Below the pieces are notes generated by a model that saw only the letters and a program-made list of their open reading frames with translations, ran no database searches and was not told where the DNA came from. Below, piece by piece: positions 50,479 through 59,176 of a DNA stretch of 64,000 bases (position 1 is the stretch's first letter; each line of letters starts with the position of its first letter). Both the position numbers and the translations under genes were made by a program. This DNA comes from Flavobacterium salilacus subsp. salilacus. Its GTDB lineage: Bacteria; Bacteroidota; Bacteroidia; Flavobacteriales; Flavobacteriaceae. The DNA is taken from assembly GCF_004634195.1 (NCBI RefSeq), contig NZ_SKBP01000001.1, positions 496,001 to 560,000 of the forward strand, read 5' to 3'.

Positions 50479-51978
50479 ATGAAAAAAACATTACTATTAG
50501 GCTTATTCCTGTTTGGAGGAATTATTGCCAATGCACAGATTGCTGACGGATCTGATGCTCCCGACTTTAGCGGGACAGATGTAGTAACGGGAGAAACCGT
50601 TTCATTACAAGACTACCTTGACCAGGGAAAAACTGTAGTAGCATATATGTCTGCTGCATGGTGTGGTCCTTGCTGGAGTTTTCACAACACACATTACCTT
50701 TCTGACATCCATTATGCTTATGGAGAAGACGGTAGTAATGAGGTAGTGGTTATTTACATCGAGTCTGACCCAAGAACTATGGAAGGAGAAATTTTCGGAG
50801 AAGATTTACCGCCGGCTCCGGGATATCAGGCTGCACCGTCTCCGCTTGGCGACTGGACTCTAGACACTCCATACCACATTATTAATAATGACATTGTTAG
50901 CTCGAGTTATGATATTCCCGGATATCCTACTATGTTTGCCATTTGCCCGCAAGGTGCAGGACAGCCGGGTATTGTACATGAAATTGACAGAGGGACTCCG
51001 GAGCAACTTACACAGTATATTGGTACATCTTGTACTGCTGTTGAAGGTATTGCCAATTTGGGTAAACCTCTTGCTGAAAACCTAAGATTTTGCGAAGGTG
51101 AAGGAAGTATTTCCGGAAGTTTTAAAAGCTATGGCAGCAACACTATTACCAGTGCTACCGCTCAACTTAAAAAAGACGGAACAGTTATCGCTACAAAAAC
51201 TTTTGAAGGTTTAAGTATAGCGCAATTCCAAACAACCGAGTTGGCATTTGACAGTATGGAACTTGACGGACAGGCTACTTATCAAATTGAGTTAACACAG
51301 TTAAATGGCGCTACTCCTGCAAATACATCACCTGAATTTATAAATTCAAAATCGTTTACTATTGTTCCGAATGCTGCAACAGAGTCATCTCAAAACATTA
51401 AAGTAACACTTTACACAGATGAATTCCCTGCCGAGATGAAAGCATATATTCTTGATAGTAACGACAATACTGTATGGAGCAGTCCTGATTATACTGCCGG
51501 TAATGCCGAGCAAATGTTCCATTATGAAATTACATTAGATTTAACGGATTGCTATACTGTAGCTCTTACTGATGCTTATGGCGATGGATGGACATGGAAT
51601 CAAGCCGGCGCAGAAGTTCCTCACGGTATATTAATAGAGTCAGCAGACAATACTGTGTTATTCTATAACAATGGAGATTTTGGTCAACTATTCTATCAAA
51701 ATGCAACATTTACAACTAACGGTACTCTTGCAGGAGAAAAATTCAATGATGCAGGTTTTGGAATATATCCTAACCCATCAACCGGAATATTTTATTTAAG
51801 CTCGCAAGATGCAGTTGATGTTACTGTACTTGACCTTACCGGTAAAATAATACATACACAAAACGGTGTTACTAACGGAGATGCTATCGACTTAAACAAA
51901 ATTCAATCAGGTATATACATTGCTAAGGTTGTAAGTGAAAATAACACTGAAAAAGTTGTAAAACTTGTAATCGAGTAA
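50479..51978 (+). CDS. Secreted thioredoxin-domain protein with T9SS sorting domain
   Basis: 499 residues. Signal peptide ends ANAQ at 20. Residues ~24-185 form a redoxin/TlpA-type domain: GSDAPDFSGTDVVTG, then MSAAWCGPCWSFHNTH with Cys62 and Cys65, and VIYIESDP and a PGYPTMF cis-Pro loop. A middle part (~190-420) is beta-sandwich-like and includes DCYTVALTDAYGDGWTWNQAG. Residues ~425-499 are a type A sorting domain (GIYPNPSTGIFYL, VLDLTGKII, SGIYIAKVV, KLVIE). The protein should reach the outside of the cell, an unusual place for a thioredoxin. First of three plus-strand genes. Confidence 0.88.
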   Translation: MKKTLLLGLFLFGGIIANAQIADGSDAPDFSGTDVVTGETVSLQDYLDQGKTVVAYMSAAWCGPCWSFHNTHYLSDIHYAYGEDGSNEVVVIYIESDPRTMEGEIFGEDLPPAPGYQAAPSPLGDWTLDTPYHIINNDIVSSSYDIPGYPTMFAICPQGAGQPGIVHEIDRGTPEQLTQYIGTSCTAVEGIANLGKPLAENLRFCEGEGSISGSFKSYGSNTITSATAQLKKDGTVIATKTFEGLSIAQFQTTELAFDSMELDGQATYQIELTQLNGATPANTSPEFINSKSFTIVPNAATESSQNIKVTLYTDEFPAEMKAYILDSNDNTVWSSPDYTAGNAEQMFHYEITLDLTDCYTVALTDAYGDGWTWNQAGAEVPHGILIESADNTVLFYNNGDFGQLFYQNATFTTNGTLAGEKFNDAGFGIYPNPSTGIFYLSSQDAVDVTVLDLTGKIIHTQNGVTNGDAIDLNKIQSGIYIAKVVSENNTEKVVKLVIE

Positions 51979-52009
51979 TAAGAAACATAATAAACAAAAT
52001 AATATTTTT

Positions 52010-52050
52010 AAAGCTATCGGAGATAAGTAATTTATTTCCGATAGCCTTTT
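52010..52050 (+). terminator. Terminator after the T9SS thioredoxin gene
   Basis: 9-bp stem GCTATCGGA/TCCGATAGC with a 15-nt partly AT loop, then TTTTTA. Partial termination would let the next genes be read at lower level. Confidence 0.7.
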
Positions 52051-52080
52051 TACTTAAAATACAATTATAATAATACTATC

Positions 52081-52833
52081 ATGAAAAATTTTATAATCGC
52101 TGCCATAACACTATTCGCTATTACATCACAAGCACAGGATATTACCGTAACCGGAAAAGACGGTGTAGTAATTACAGACGGATATACTTACTCTACCAAC
52201 TCTCTTGACACTGAGAGCGGAGAGGGCGGATATATGCCAATACAAGTAACTAACAATACTGCTGAGGATATATATGTGAAGCTAAAAATGGACTCTTTTG
52301 AAAATGCCAGCGGAAACGAAAACTTTATATTCTTTTGTTTTGGGGAGCAATGTTATTTCTCTGTAAGTGAAGGAAGTACAGTTCCTGAAGACATTAATGC
52401 AGCCAAAATTGGCGCTGGAAGCCACAACCCTAACGCAGATCATTTTGCCAATGCTTATGGAGGTGATGTAGCGGAACAGGATGTTATTTACAATATGTCA
52501 TTAGTACAATATAACCCTGATGGTACGGAAGGCGATGTAATCATGAGTTTTTCTTTCCGTTACACTACAGCAGCAGGTATTGAAGATGTTACCGGTCTTA
52601 AAAATATTGGTATAACTCTTAACAGTACTATTGTTACTGACAATCTTGATGTTGATGCAAAAAATAATGGTAAACTGGAGATATACGACCTTAATGGCAA
52701 GCTGGTAAAAAATACCACTATTAAAAGTGGCACACAGTCTATAGATTTTTCAAACTTATCATCATCTATATACATAGCTCGATTTACAAATTCAGAAAAT
52801 AAAGTATCTCAAGTTAAGCTTGTAAAAAAATAA
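52081..52833 (+). CDS. Secreted T9SS type A protein of unknown N-terminal domain
   Basis: 250 residues. Signal peptide ends TSQAQ at 19. The N-terminal domain (~20-160) is beta-rich and holds one close Cys pair (FFCFGEQCYF, ~88-97), with PIQVTNNTAEDIYVKLKMDSF and VIMSFSFRY; I do not recognise it. Residues ~175-250 form a sorting domain (LDVDAKNNGKLEIYDLNGKLV, SSSIYIARF, VKLVKK), with a less typical start than the others. Located between the T9SS thioredoxin and the Omp28-like gene; the Cys pair makes it a possible client or partner of those (inference). Confidence 0.75.
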   Translation: MKNFIIAAITLFAITSQAQDITVTGKDGVVITDGYTYSTNSLDTESGEGGYMPIQVTNNTAEDIYVKLKMDSFENASGNENFIFFCFGEQCYFSVSEGSTVPEDINAAKIGAGSHNPNADHFANAYGGDVAEQDVIYNMSLVQYNPDGTEGDVIMSFSFRYTTAAGIEDVTGLKNIGITLNSTIVTDNLDVDAKNNGKLEIYDLNGKLVKNTTIKSGTQSIDFSNLSSSIYIARFTNSENKVSQVKLVKK

Positions 52834-52871
52834 TTTGACGCATTCTATATATTTAGATTCAATTACTAAAA

Positions 52872-53927
52872 ATGAAAAAGAACCTTATACTGATATTTAT
52901 TGCCTGCATAACCCTTATGGGGTGTAACAGTAATTATGAAATATTACAATCCCAAGGCTCTGTTATCCTTACTGCAGATAGCTCCATAAAAGTTGTAGGC
53001 GAAACAATAACTTTTACCGTAAAGGATAATGAAGGTAATGACCTGACTGAAGAGGCTGTATTTTATGTTGACGGTGAGATGATGGGAGATAATACATTTA
53101 CATCGGATGTTGTAGGAAATTTTGAAGTAAAGGCTTCCTATCTCAATATAGAATCAGAACCCCTAATCGTTAATTTTAATGACGGGTCAGGAATCAACTT
53201 CAGAAAAAGAGTACTTATAGAAGATTATACAGGCACATGGTGTGGCTGGTGCCCCAGGGTTGCCTATGGTATTGAGTTGGTACATCAACAAACTAATGAT
53301 GCCGTAGCCGTAGCAATACACAGACCAAGCTCTAACCCATCAAGTCCGGTTTATGATCCTTATAATTATGACACGAGCGAATTAGAAAATTCACTTGGCG
53401 GATCCGGAGGGTATCCTAAAAGTTACCTGAACCGCATGACACAATGGGAGTATCCTGAGCCAAACAATCTTAACCAAGTAATTGCACTTACGCAAGGCGA
53501 AAACCCAAAGTTAGGTCTTGCCATGAAATCATCACAAGATGGTAACAATCTTACTATAGATATAAACGTAATGTTTGGTAAGGATTTCGGAAATAACATG
53601 AAATTAGTAGTTTATATATTGGAAAACGGTTTGATATACAAACAACATAATTACACCACTTACTATGATGGTATCGATATCCTTGAAAATTTTGAGCACA
53701 ATCATGTGCTGAGAAGTTGTATTACTCCTCTTATGGGAGAGGATATACCAAGCAGTCAAACTACAATATTTAATACCTATACAAAAACATTTAATGTTAC
53801 AATACCTTCATCTGTTGAAAACACAAACAATATAGAATTTGTTGCGTTTGTAATTGATGAAGCAGGTAATGCAATCAATGTGAGAAGCTCACATCCAGGC
53901 GAAGAGCAGGAATTTGAAATGTTGTAA
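52872..53927 (+). CDS. Omp28-related lipoprotein with CxxC thioredoxin-like motif
   Basis: 351 residues. Lipoprotein signal peptide with Cys18 (lipobox TLMGC). Residues ~28-102 are an Ig-like domain (VVGETITFTVKDNEGNDL). Then the Omp28 domain begins: KRVLIEDYTGTWCGWCPRVAYGIE, with Cys124-Gly-Trp-Cys127, followed by AVAIHRPSSNP and GGYPKSYLNR (cis-Pro-like). The C-terminal part (~200-351) is a beta domain with LVVYILENGL. Omp28-type proteins of Porphyromonas are outer-membrane associated. Lies 38 bp after the T9SS gene, in the same unit, and ends at a strong terminator. Confidence 0.85.
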   Translation: MKKNLILIFIACITLMGCNSNYEILQSQGSVILTADSSIKVVGETITFTVKDNEGNDLTEEAVFYVDGEMMGDNTFTSDVVGNFEVKASYLNIESEPLIVNFNDGSGINFRKRVLIEDYTGTWCGWCPRVAYGIELVHQQTNDAVAVAIHRPSSNPSSPVYDPYNYDTSELENSLGGSGGYPKSYLNRMTQWEYPEPNNLNQVIALTQGENPKLGLAMKSSQDGNNLTIDINVMFGKDFGNNMKLVVYILENGLIYKQHNYTTYYDGIDILENFEHNHVLRSCITPLMGEDIPSSQTTIFNTYTKTFNVTIPSSVENTNNIEFVAFVIDEAGNAINVRSSHPGEEQEFEML

Positions 53928-53947
53928 AAATATTTTTTCTTCAAAAT

Positions 53948-53980
53948 AAAAGCTCCTTAAAAATTTAAGGAGCTTTTATT
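53948..53980 (+). terminator. Rho-independent terminator
   Basis: Perfect 14-bp stem AAAAGCTCCTTAAA with its complement, 2-nt loop, T-rich tail. Confidence 0.88.
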
Positions 53981-53986
53981 TTTTAG

Positions 53987-54074
53987 CAGAGAGGAAGGGA
54001 TTCGAACCCTCGATGCCCTTTTGGAGCATACACACTTTCCAGGCGTGCGCCTTCGACCACTCGGCCACCTCTCT
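53987..54074 (-). tRNA. tRNA-Ser (anticodon GGA)
   Basis: On the minus strand, an 88-nt class II tRNA. Acceptor arms AGAGAGG and CCTCTCT pair perfectly, discriminator is G. D-arm starts GGCCGAGTGG, the anticodon stem CACGC/GTGTG (with G:T pairing) encloses loop CTGGAAA with anticodon GGA, a long variable arm follows as expected for Ser, and the T loop reads GGTTCGAATCC. The CCA end is not encoded. It decodes UCC and UCU. Confidence 0.95.
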
Positions 54075-54125
54075 ATAGTTTATTGCGGGTGCAAAAATAG
54101 AATATTAAAACGGATTTATGAAAAT

Positions 54126-55157
54126 TTATGGAGATAATTCACCACATAGTGATGTTTCAAAAAGAGCTTTAAATTCATGGGTAGATACACGTTGCCCCAA
54201 CAAGTACATTAGTTTTGTTATTGCTGCCTCTGTAGTAATATCTTTACCCGATATTATCCCTATTTCTTTTAGCAAAGTACTGGTTTCATAATGCCCCATA
54301 TTAACACTCCCTCCCGAACATTGGGTTACATTTACTATATGCAATCCCTGCTCTATAGCTTTTTGCAATATTGATATAAAATAAATATCAGTGGGCGCAT
54401 TTCCCGAGCCATACGTTTCTAAAACTACACCTTTAAGTCCGGGAATACTGAGTATGGAACTTAATACCTGATGGCTTATTCCAGGAAACATTTTTATAAT
54501 AACTACATTATCATCAAAGTCCTTTACTACCGTAAAACTCTTGTTTTCCTGCTTTTGCAGTAAGACATCCTTATTTATACGAAGATGCACGCCAGACTCT
54601 GCCAAGGCAGGATAATTGGGCGATGCAAAGGCGTTAAAGTGTTCGGCACTTATTTTTACGGCACGATTGCCTCTATATAGTTTATACTCGAAATAAAGGC
54701 ATACTTCCTGTATTACTGATTGTCCTTTATATTTTAACGAAGCTATTTGTATAGCAGTAATAAGATTTTCTTTAGCATCGGTACGCAAATCGCCTATAGG
54801 GAGTTGAGAGCCGGTAAAAACCACAGGCTTATCAAGATTTTGCAGCATAAAACTTAATGCTGATGCAGAATATGACATGGTATCAGAGCCATGTAAGATT
54901 ACAAACCCGTCAAAGCTGTTATAATTCTCTTCTATTACCGATGCTATTTTACCCCATTGCGGAGGTGTCATATTTGATGAATCGATAGGCGTTTCAAACG
55001 AAACTGTTTTTATAGTACAATCCAGGTGCTTCAACTCCGGGATACTTTGCAGCAGTTTACTAAAATTAAACACCTTTAACGCTCCGGACCCAAAGTCTTT
55101 AACCATACCAATAGTACCGCCGGTATATAAAAGTAAAATGTTGGGTTTAGACTGCAT
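54126..55157 (-). CDS. ansA: Type I (cytosolic) L-asparaginase
   Basis: 343 residues without signal peptide, so the cytosolic low-affinity type. Hydrolyses asparagine to aspartate and ammonia. First catalytic motif LLYTGGTIGMV (10-20, Thr15), second FVILHGSDTMSYSASALSFML with the Thr/Asp pair, plus PVVFTGSQLPIGDLRTDAKENL and GVVLETYGSGNAP. C-terminal smaller domain intact. Its start overlaps the end of the acyltransferase gene by 11 bp, so both are one operon. Confidence 0.95.
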   Translation of the reverse strand: MQSKPNILLLYTGGTIGMVKDFGSGALKVFNFSKLLQSIPELKHLDCTIKTVSFETPIDSSNMTPPQWGKIASVIEENYNSFDGFVILHGSDTMSYSASALSFMLQNLDKPVVFTGSQLPIGDLRTDAKENLITAIQIASLKYKGQSVIQEVCLYFEYKLYRGNRAVKISAEHFNAFASPNYPALAESGVHLRINKDVLLQKQENKSFTVVKDFDDNVVIIKMFPGISHQVLSSILSIPGLKGVVLETYGSGNAPTDIYFISILQKAIEQGLHIVNVTQCSGGSVNMGHYETSTLLKEIGIISGKDITTEAAITKLMYLLGQRVSTHEFKALFETSLCGELSP

Positions 55158-56283
55158 TTTGGTACTTCATTTTGTTTACCACAGGGTTAGCATACATTGC
55201 CAGAAACCCATCGCGTAAAACTTTATTTTCTATATCTATCCGCATTTCCAGCCTGCGTTCAAAAAGCTGTTTTTCCTTTTCGGTATATTTTGCATTAAAA
55301 CGATCTGTTTCATTCAGCAAGTCATAAGCAATATAGTTGGTAGGCCAAAGTTTATAAGTACTCAGTATAGCATCGTCCAGCACTTGTGCCAATGCTTGTA
55401 TCTGTTTGTTTTGATTATCAAAATCAGCAGCTATTTTATCCAGTTCACTGTCCAGCACATCACATACATGAATATGTATATGCTTTTTTTGCCCCATTAT
55501 ACCACTTAGTAATGTATTAAAATCTTCGTTTTTCTCTTTAATATATACCTCATCATTGGCCTGTGCCATAAGCATTGGCATTTTTAATGCATCCGTAGGG
55601 TCGTACTCATACGATATAGAAACTGGTACAATTTTAACAGCTTTAAAATATTCCATCAGGCTGTCGCCCTCCGCACCCATAGCCAGCATTTTTAACACAC
55701 CCTGATGGGTGGCATCATTCCCGTCTTTAGTACGCCCTTCACGTTGTGCTATCCATACCGAACGATTTTCGCGCAGTAATAACTGGCAAACGTATTCGGA
55801 CATAAGGCGCGAACTTTGCAACAATTCTCTTGGCGGAAGCGCTCTTTGTACTAAAAAATTACGGTTAAGCCTTGAAAGGGTGTGCAAAAAAGGTTTCTGA
55901 ACCAGGTTATCACCTATTGCCGAGGCAGTCATTATTTGCCCATGATCATAGAGCGAAACATTAAGCAATGAGGTGTCGAGTATAATATCCCTATGGTTCG
56001 AGATAAAAAGATAGGGCGTATGCTTGTCAAGCTTCTCAAACCCTGATGTAGTAAGCCCTTCTGAGCTTTTTTGGAGCACTTTTTGTACGGCAGGATATAT
56101 AAAGTTAACCTGAAAATCGCGTTTGGAATGTGTTTTTTGCAGTTGCTTTTCCCACACCTTTTGGTCAACATCAGGAAATGCAAAACTCATAAGCGCCTTC
56201 ATCATCGGATGATGTAAAACACCACATATAGCCTCATTTACCTCACTGTCATAAAAAGGCCGGATATGATCAAATTTTGACAT
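55147..56283 (-). CDS. 1-acyl-glycerol-3-phosphate acyltransferase-like protein
   Basis: 378 residues from ATG 56283; an upstream in-frame ATG at 56322 adds 13 residues and is less likely. The acyltransferase motif is YLFISNHRDIILDTSLLN around His97, followed by the Arg/Gly region VWIAQREGRTKDG (the EGTR-like site). The Bacteroidota variant is longer than E. coli PlsC and opens with HIRPFYDSEVNEAICGVLHHPM. It should transfer fatty acyl groups to lysophosphatidic acid or a related lipid at the inner membrane. It is the first gene in the operon with ansA. Confidence 0.85.
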   Translation of the reverse strand: MSKFDHIRPFYDSEVNEAICGVLHHPMMKALMSFAFPDVDQKVWEKQLQKTHSKRDFQVNFIYPAVQKVLQKSSEGLTTSGFEKLDKHTPYLFISNHRDIILDTSLLNVSLYDHGQIMTASAIGDNLVQKPFLHTLSRLNRNFLVQRALPPRELLQSSRLMSEYVCQLLLRENRSVWIAQREGRTKDGNDATHQGVLKMLAMGAEGDSLMEYFKAVKIVPVSISYEYDPTDALKMPMLMAQANDEVYIKEKNEDFNTLLSGIMGQKKHIHIHVCDVLDSELDKIAADFDNQNKQIQALAQVLDDAILSTYKLWPTNYIAYDLLNETDRFNAKYTEKEKQLFERRLEMRIDIENKVLRDGFLAMYANPVVNKMKYQNAV

Positions 56284-56352
56284 GCACTTCTTAATGTTAA
56301 AAACAATGCCACAAATGAACAAAATTTTTGTGAATTTAACGGGGATTCTTTG

Positions 56353-57120
56353 TTAAAAACCAAAAATTGATTTAGAATTTTCGGTAGTTATGGCAGCAAT
56401 ATCCTCTATACTCATGTTATATATCTCAGAAAGCTTTTCAGCAACCAGTAAAGTATAACTGCTTTCGTTGCGCTTACCCCTATGTGGTGCAGGAGCAAGA
56501 TAGGGCGAATCGGTTTCCAGAACAATATGGCTAATATCTATCTCCTTTAAAAACTGATCTATTTTACCATTTTTAAAAGTAGTTACCCCACCAATGCCCA
56601 GTTTCATACCGTAGTGAATTGTTTTTTGGGCTTGCTCAAAATCGCCTGTAAAACAGTGGAAAATACCATATAACCCATCCCCTTTTTCAGATTCCAGCAC
56701 TTCAAAAACCTCATCAAAAGCATCTCGGCAATGAATATTGATGGGCAAGCTGTATTTTTTAGCTAATTGTATTTGATACTTAAAAGCGTGCTGTTGTTCT
56801 TTCAGGTGGGTTTTATCCCAATACAGGTCGATACCTATTTCGCCTACGGCGGCAAACTTGCGTTTGGCAAGCGCTGCTTCTACATGGGCAAGCTCTACCT
56901 CATAGTTATCCTTTACATGGGTAGGGTGCAATCCCATCATCAAAAATACATTTTCAGGGTATTGTGCTTCCAATTCATACATCTGCTGTGTGTAGGCAGA
57001 ATCTATAGAGGGTACAAACATGCGGGTTACACCCGCATCTATAGCGCGCTGTATCATACTTTCTCTGTCTTCTTCAAATGCTTCGCTGTATAAATGGGTA
57101 TGTGTATCTGTCAATGTCAT
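56353..57120 (-). CDS. TatD-family metal-dependent hydrolase
   Basis: 255 residues. TIM-barrel amidohydrolase-like fold with DTHTHLYSEAF (5-15) for the first metal site, GLHPTHVKDN, the conserved Glu in AVGEIGIDLYWD, INIHCRDAFDEVFEVL, FHCFTGDFEQA and ETDSPYLAP near the end. TatD relatives have 3'-5' exonuclease activity in DNA repair or RNA quality control. Single gene, divergent from the retropepsin-like gene; ~105 bp between starts. Confidence 0.93.
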   Translation of the reverse strand: MTLTDTHTHLYSEAFEEDRESMIQRAIDAGVTRMFVPSIDSAYTQQMYELEAQYPENVFLMMGLHPTHVKDNYEVELAHVEAALAKRKFAAVGEIGIDLYWDKTHLKEQQHAFKYQIQLAKKYSLPINIHCRDAFDEVFEVLESEKGDGLYGIFHCFTGDFEQAQKTIHYGMKLGIGGVTTFKNGKIDQFLKEIDISHIVLETDSPYLAPAPHRGKRNESSYTLLVAEKLSEIYNMSIEDIAAITTENSKSIFGF

Positions 57121-57196
57121 GTTTTAGTTCTTTTTTTTGCCCGGTAAAATTACAAAGTTGCAAATGTTTTTACCTCCTTTATCGAATATTTTAAAG

Positions 57197-57204
57197 TATT
57201 TTTG
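57197..57204 (+). promoter_or_regulatory. -7 promoter box (TATTTTTG)
   Basis: 21 bases before the ATG of the retropepsin-like gene. Confidence 0.45.
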
Positions 57205-57225
57205 GGTAGCAATTAACATTTAATA

Positions 57226-57663
57226 ATGGAAAATCTGTATAATAGCCTGAAAGAAAAAGGTTATAAACGCATCAAATTTAAAATATCAAAAACGCAGCAT
57301 TTGCTTATTAAAGCAAAAATAAATGACATTCAGGGCAACTTTATACTCGATACAGGAGCATCTAACAGTTGTGTGGGTTTTGACAGTATAGAGTATTTTG
57401 AGCTTTTAGCTGCGGATTCGGATACTAAAGCTGCCGGAGCGGGCGGTACAGGTATGAATACACAAACCTCTCTGAAAAACAAACTAAAAATTGGACGATG
57501 GACCAGCAAAAATTTCGGATTGATAATTTTTGATATGTCGCACGTAAATGAGGCTTTGCGGCAATATAAAGCAAAACCCGTACACGGTATTATAGGCGCT
57601 GATATACTAATGCAGGGTAAAGCAATAATAGATTATTACAATAACTGCTTTTATTTAAAATAG
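57226..57663 (+). CDS. Retropepsin-like aspartic protease (single domain)
   Basis: 145 residues, no signal peptide. Catalytic DTGAS motif at 42-46 preceded by the hydrophobic strand GNFIL, and the second conserved motif HGIIGADIL (120-128) that packs against the active site in clan AA proteases. One DTGA per chain means it must form a homodimer to cut, as retroviral proteases do. A flap-like segment AGAGGTGMNTQTS lies between. Similar small cytosolic proteins are common in Bacteroidota; substrates unknown. Monocistronic. Confidence 0.82.
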   Translation: MENLYNSLKEKGYKRIKFKISKTQHLLIKAKINDIQGNFILDTGASNSCVGFDSIEYFELLAADSDTKAAGAGGTGMNTQTSLKNKLKIGRWTSKNFGLIIFDMSHVNEALRQYKAKPVHGIIGADILMQGKAIIDYYNNCFYLK

Positions 57664-57989
57664 TTAGAGTAAAAAACAGCACTCTTATGGGAATTATTTT
57701 TGATACTTTAGTAGCTTTAAAACCACCAACCTTATTTTTTATTTAAAATACTCATACCCCAATACCGTCAGACAAAAACTTTAAAAAACCTAAAAATTTG
57801 CTGAATTTTTTATGTTAAAATATACTTTATCTACATTTTAACATAAAAAATTTACTTCTCATCGAAAAAACACCCAAAAAAGCATCAACATATACCAGTT
57901 TAGTAACTTTAGTAAAATCGAAAGGGTAAATATGCTAGCTACTACTTATTTCGATTTACATATTAACTTAATCCAATTAATTTATTATT
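57664..57989. other. AT-rich intergenic region (326 bp)
   Basis: Between two plus-strand genes. No credible coding frame. Contains the 18-bp inverted repeat described separately and an imperfect -7 box TAACTTTA near 57904. No clear terminator for the retropepsin-like gene was found. Confidence 0.5.
57804..57852. repeat. Perfect 18-bp inverted repeat, 13-nt loop
   Basis: Arms AATTTTTTATGTTAAAAT (57804-57821) and its exact complement (57835-57852). Almost purely A/T. No T run directly after, so not a classical terminator. It may be a binding site or a degraded mobile end. Confidence 0.65.
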
Positions 57990-59009
57990 ATGAAAAACAA
58001 ATTATTATTTACAAGTGCTTTTTTAGCACTGATTTTCGCTGCATGCAGCAGTGAAGATAACACGGTAACAGACAATAAGAGTGCTCAACTGAAATCTTCA
58101 GAAAATCAGGAGGGCGGACTGTATGCTTTAGAGCAAAACAATAGAGAAAGCTTAAAGCAATTTTTCAAATTTGAAACAGGAAGAAAAGAGGTTAAATTCA
58201 AATCGGAAATGGGTGTTGAGGTGAGTTTTACTCCCAGCAATTTAACGGTGAACGGAAATCCGTATAACGGAACTGTTACTGTAGAATTTATAGAGATATT
58301 CGGGATAGGCAATATGGTAGCCACGGGCATGCCAACTATGGGAGTTCCTGAAGGTGAAGCAAACGAAGAGTCTGTTTTGGCACCACTTATTACCGGAGGT
58401 GAGTTTTATGTAAATATGACTACCGAAGAAGGTGAGGATATAGACGACGGTGTGCCTTATACACTATCTGTCCCAACAGAACTGTCGGGAAGTGAAGGAG
58501 AAGACGCTGAGAACATGATTGTATGGACCGGCGAAGAAGATGAAGACGGAGATGTAGTATGGGAAAAAGACACCGATGACGAAGGGAATGAAAGAGAAGT
58601 AACCGAAGAAGGCGGAAGATTTATTATGGAAATGCTAAGCTTCGGGTGGTGTAATATCGATAAACTGGACGCGCTCGGTTTTGATGAATATACCGGAATT
58701 TGGGTTGATGCTCCTGACGGATTTGACGACACCAACTCAATGGTATATATGTCTTATCAAGGGCAAATGAACATGCTTACAGGGTTTAACAATTTTGATT
58801 ACGGAGCACAATTATTTGATGACCCGTATGACAACATTCCTGTTGGAGCACAATTTAATGTAATATTTGTTTCCTCACAAGGAGGACAATGGTTAGTAGG
58901 TGTACAACAAGTAACTATAGTGGGTAATGACGTTATTGTTTTCACACAGTCAGACCTTGCTATAGCAACAGACCCCGCACTTATTAACATGTTAAACAGC
59001 CTTCCTTAA
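57990..59009 (+). CDS. Acidic surface-type lipoprotein of unknown function
   Basis: 339 residues. Lipoprotein signal peptide with Cys19 (FAACSSEDN), Ser/Glu/Asp after the Cys. A beta-rich domain follows (FKFETGRKEVKFKSEMGVEVSF, GTVTVEFIEIFGIGNM), then a very acidic stretch (~165-205; EEDEDGDVVWEKD and related) and MLSFGWCNIDKLDALGF with the only mature-part Cys. The C-terminus has GGQWLVGVQQVTIVGNDVIVF. The central motif FGWCNID is seen in other Bacteroidota lipoproteins of unknown role. Monocistronic with a strong terminator. Confidence 0.75.
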   Translation: MKNKLLFTSAFLALIFAACSSEDNTVTDNKSAQLKSSENQEGGLYALEQNNRESLKQFFKFETGRKEVKFKSEMGVEVSFTPSNLTVNGNPYNGTVTVEFIEIFGIGNMVATGMPTMGVPEGEANEESVLAPLITGGEFYVNMTTEEGEDIDDGVPYTLSVPTELSGSEGEDAENMIVWTGEEDEDGDVVWEKDTDDEGNEREVTEEGGRFIMEMLSFGWCNIDKLDALGFDEYTGIWVDAPDGFDDTNSMVYMSYQGQMNMLTGFNNFDYGAQLFDDPYDNIPVGAQFNVIFVSSQGGQWLVGVQQVTIVGNDVIVFTQSDLAIATDPALINMLNSLP

Positions 59010-59030
59010 GTAAAAAGTCTATATAAAAAC

Positions 59031-59062
59031 AAAAGTGCCCGCCGGTTAGCGGGCACTTTTTT
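59031..59062 (+). terminator. Rho-independent terminator
   Basis: 12-bp stem AAAAGTGCCCGC with its complement, 6-nt loop, T6. Confidence 0.88.
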
Positions 59063-59176
59063 ATATGCCGGTTTCTCTATAAGCCCTACTATTTTTTTTA
59101 GGATTTCCTGTGCTACTTTTACAAATACAATAAAAACCGCTTTACCGGAGTTATTAAACCTGATAAAAAAACAGGT

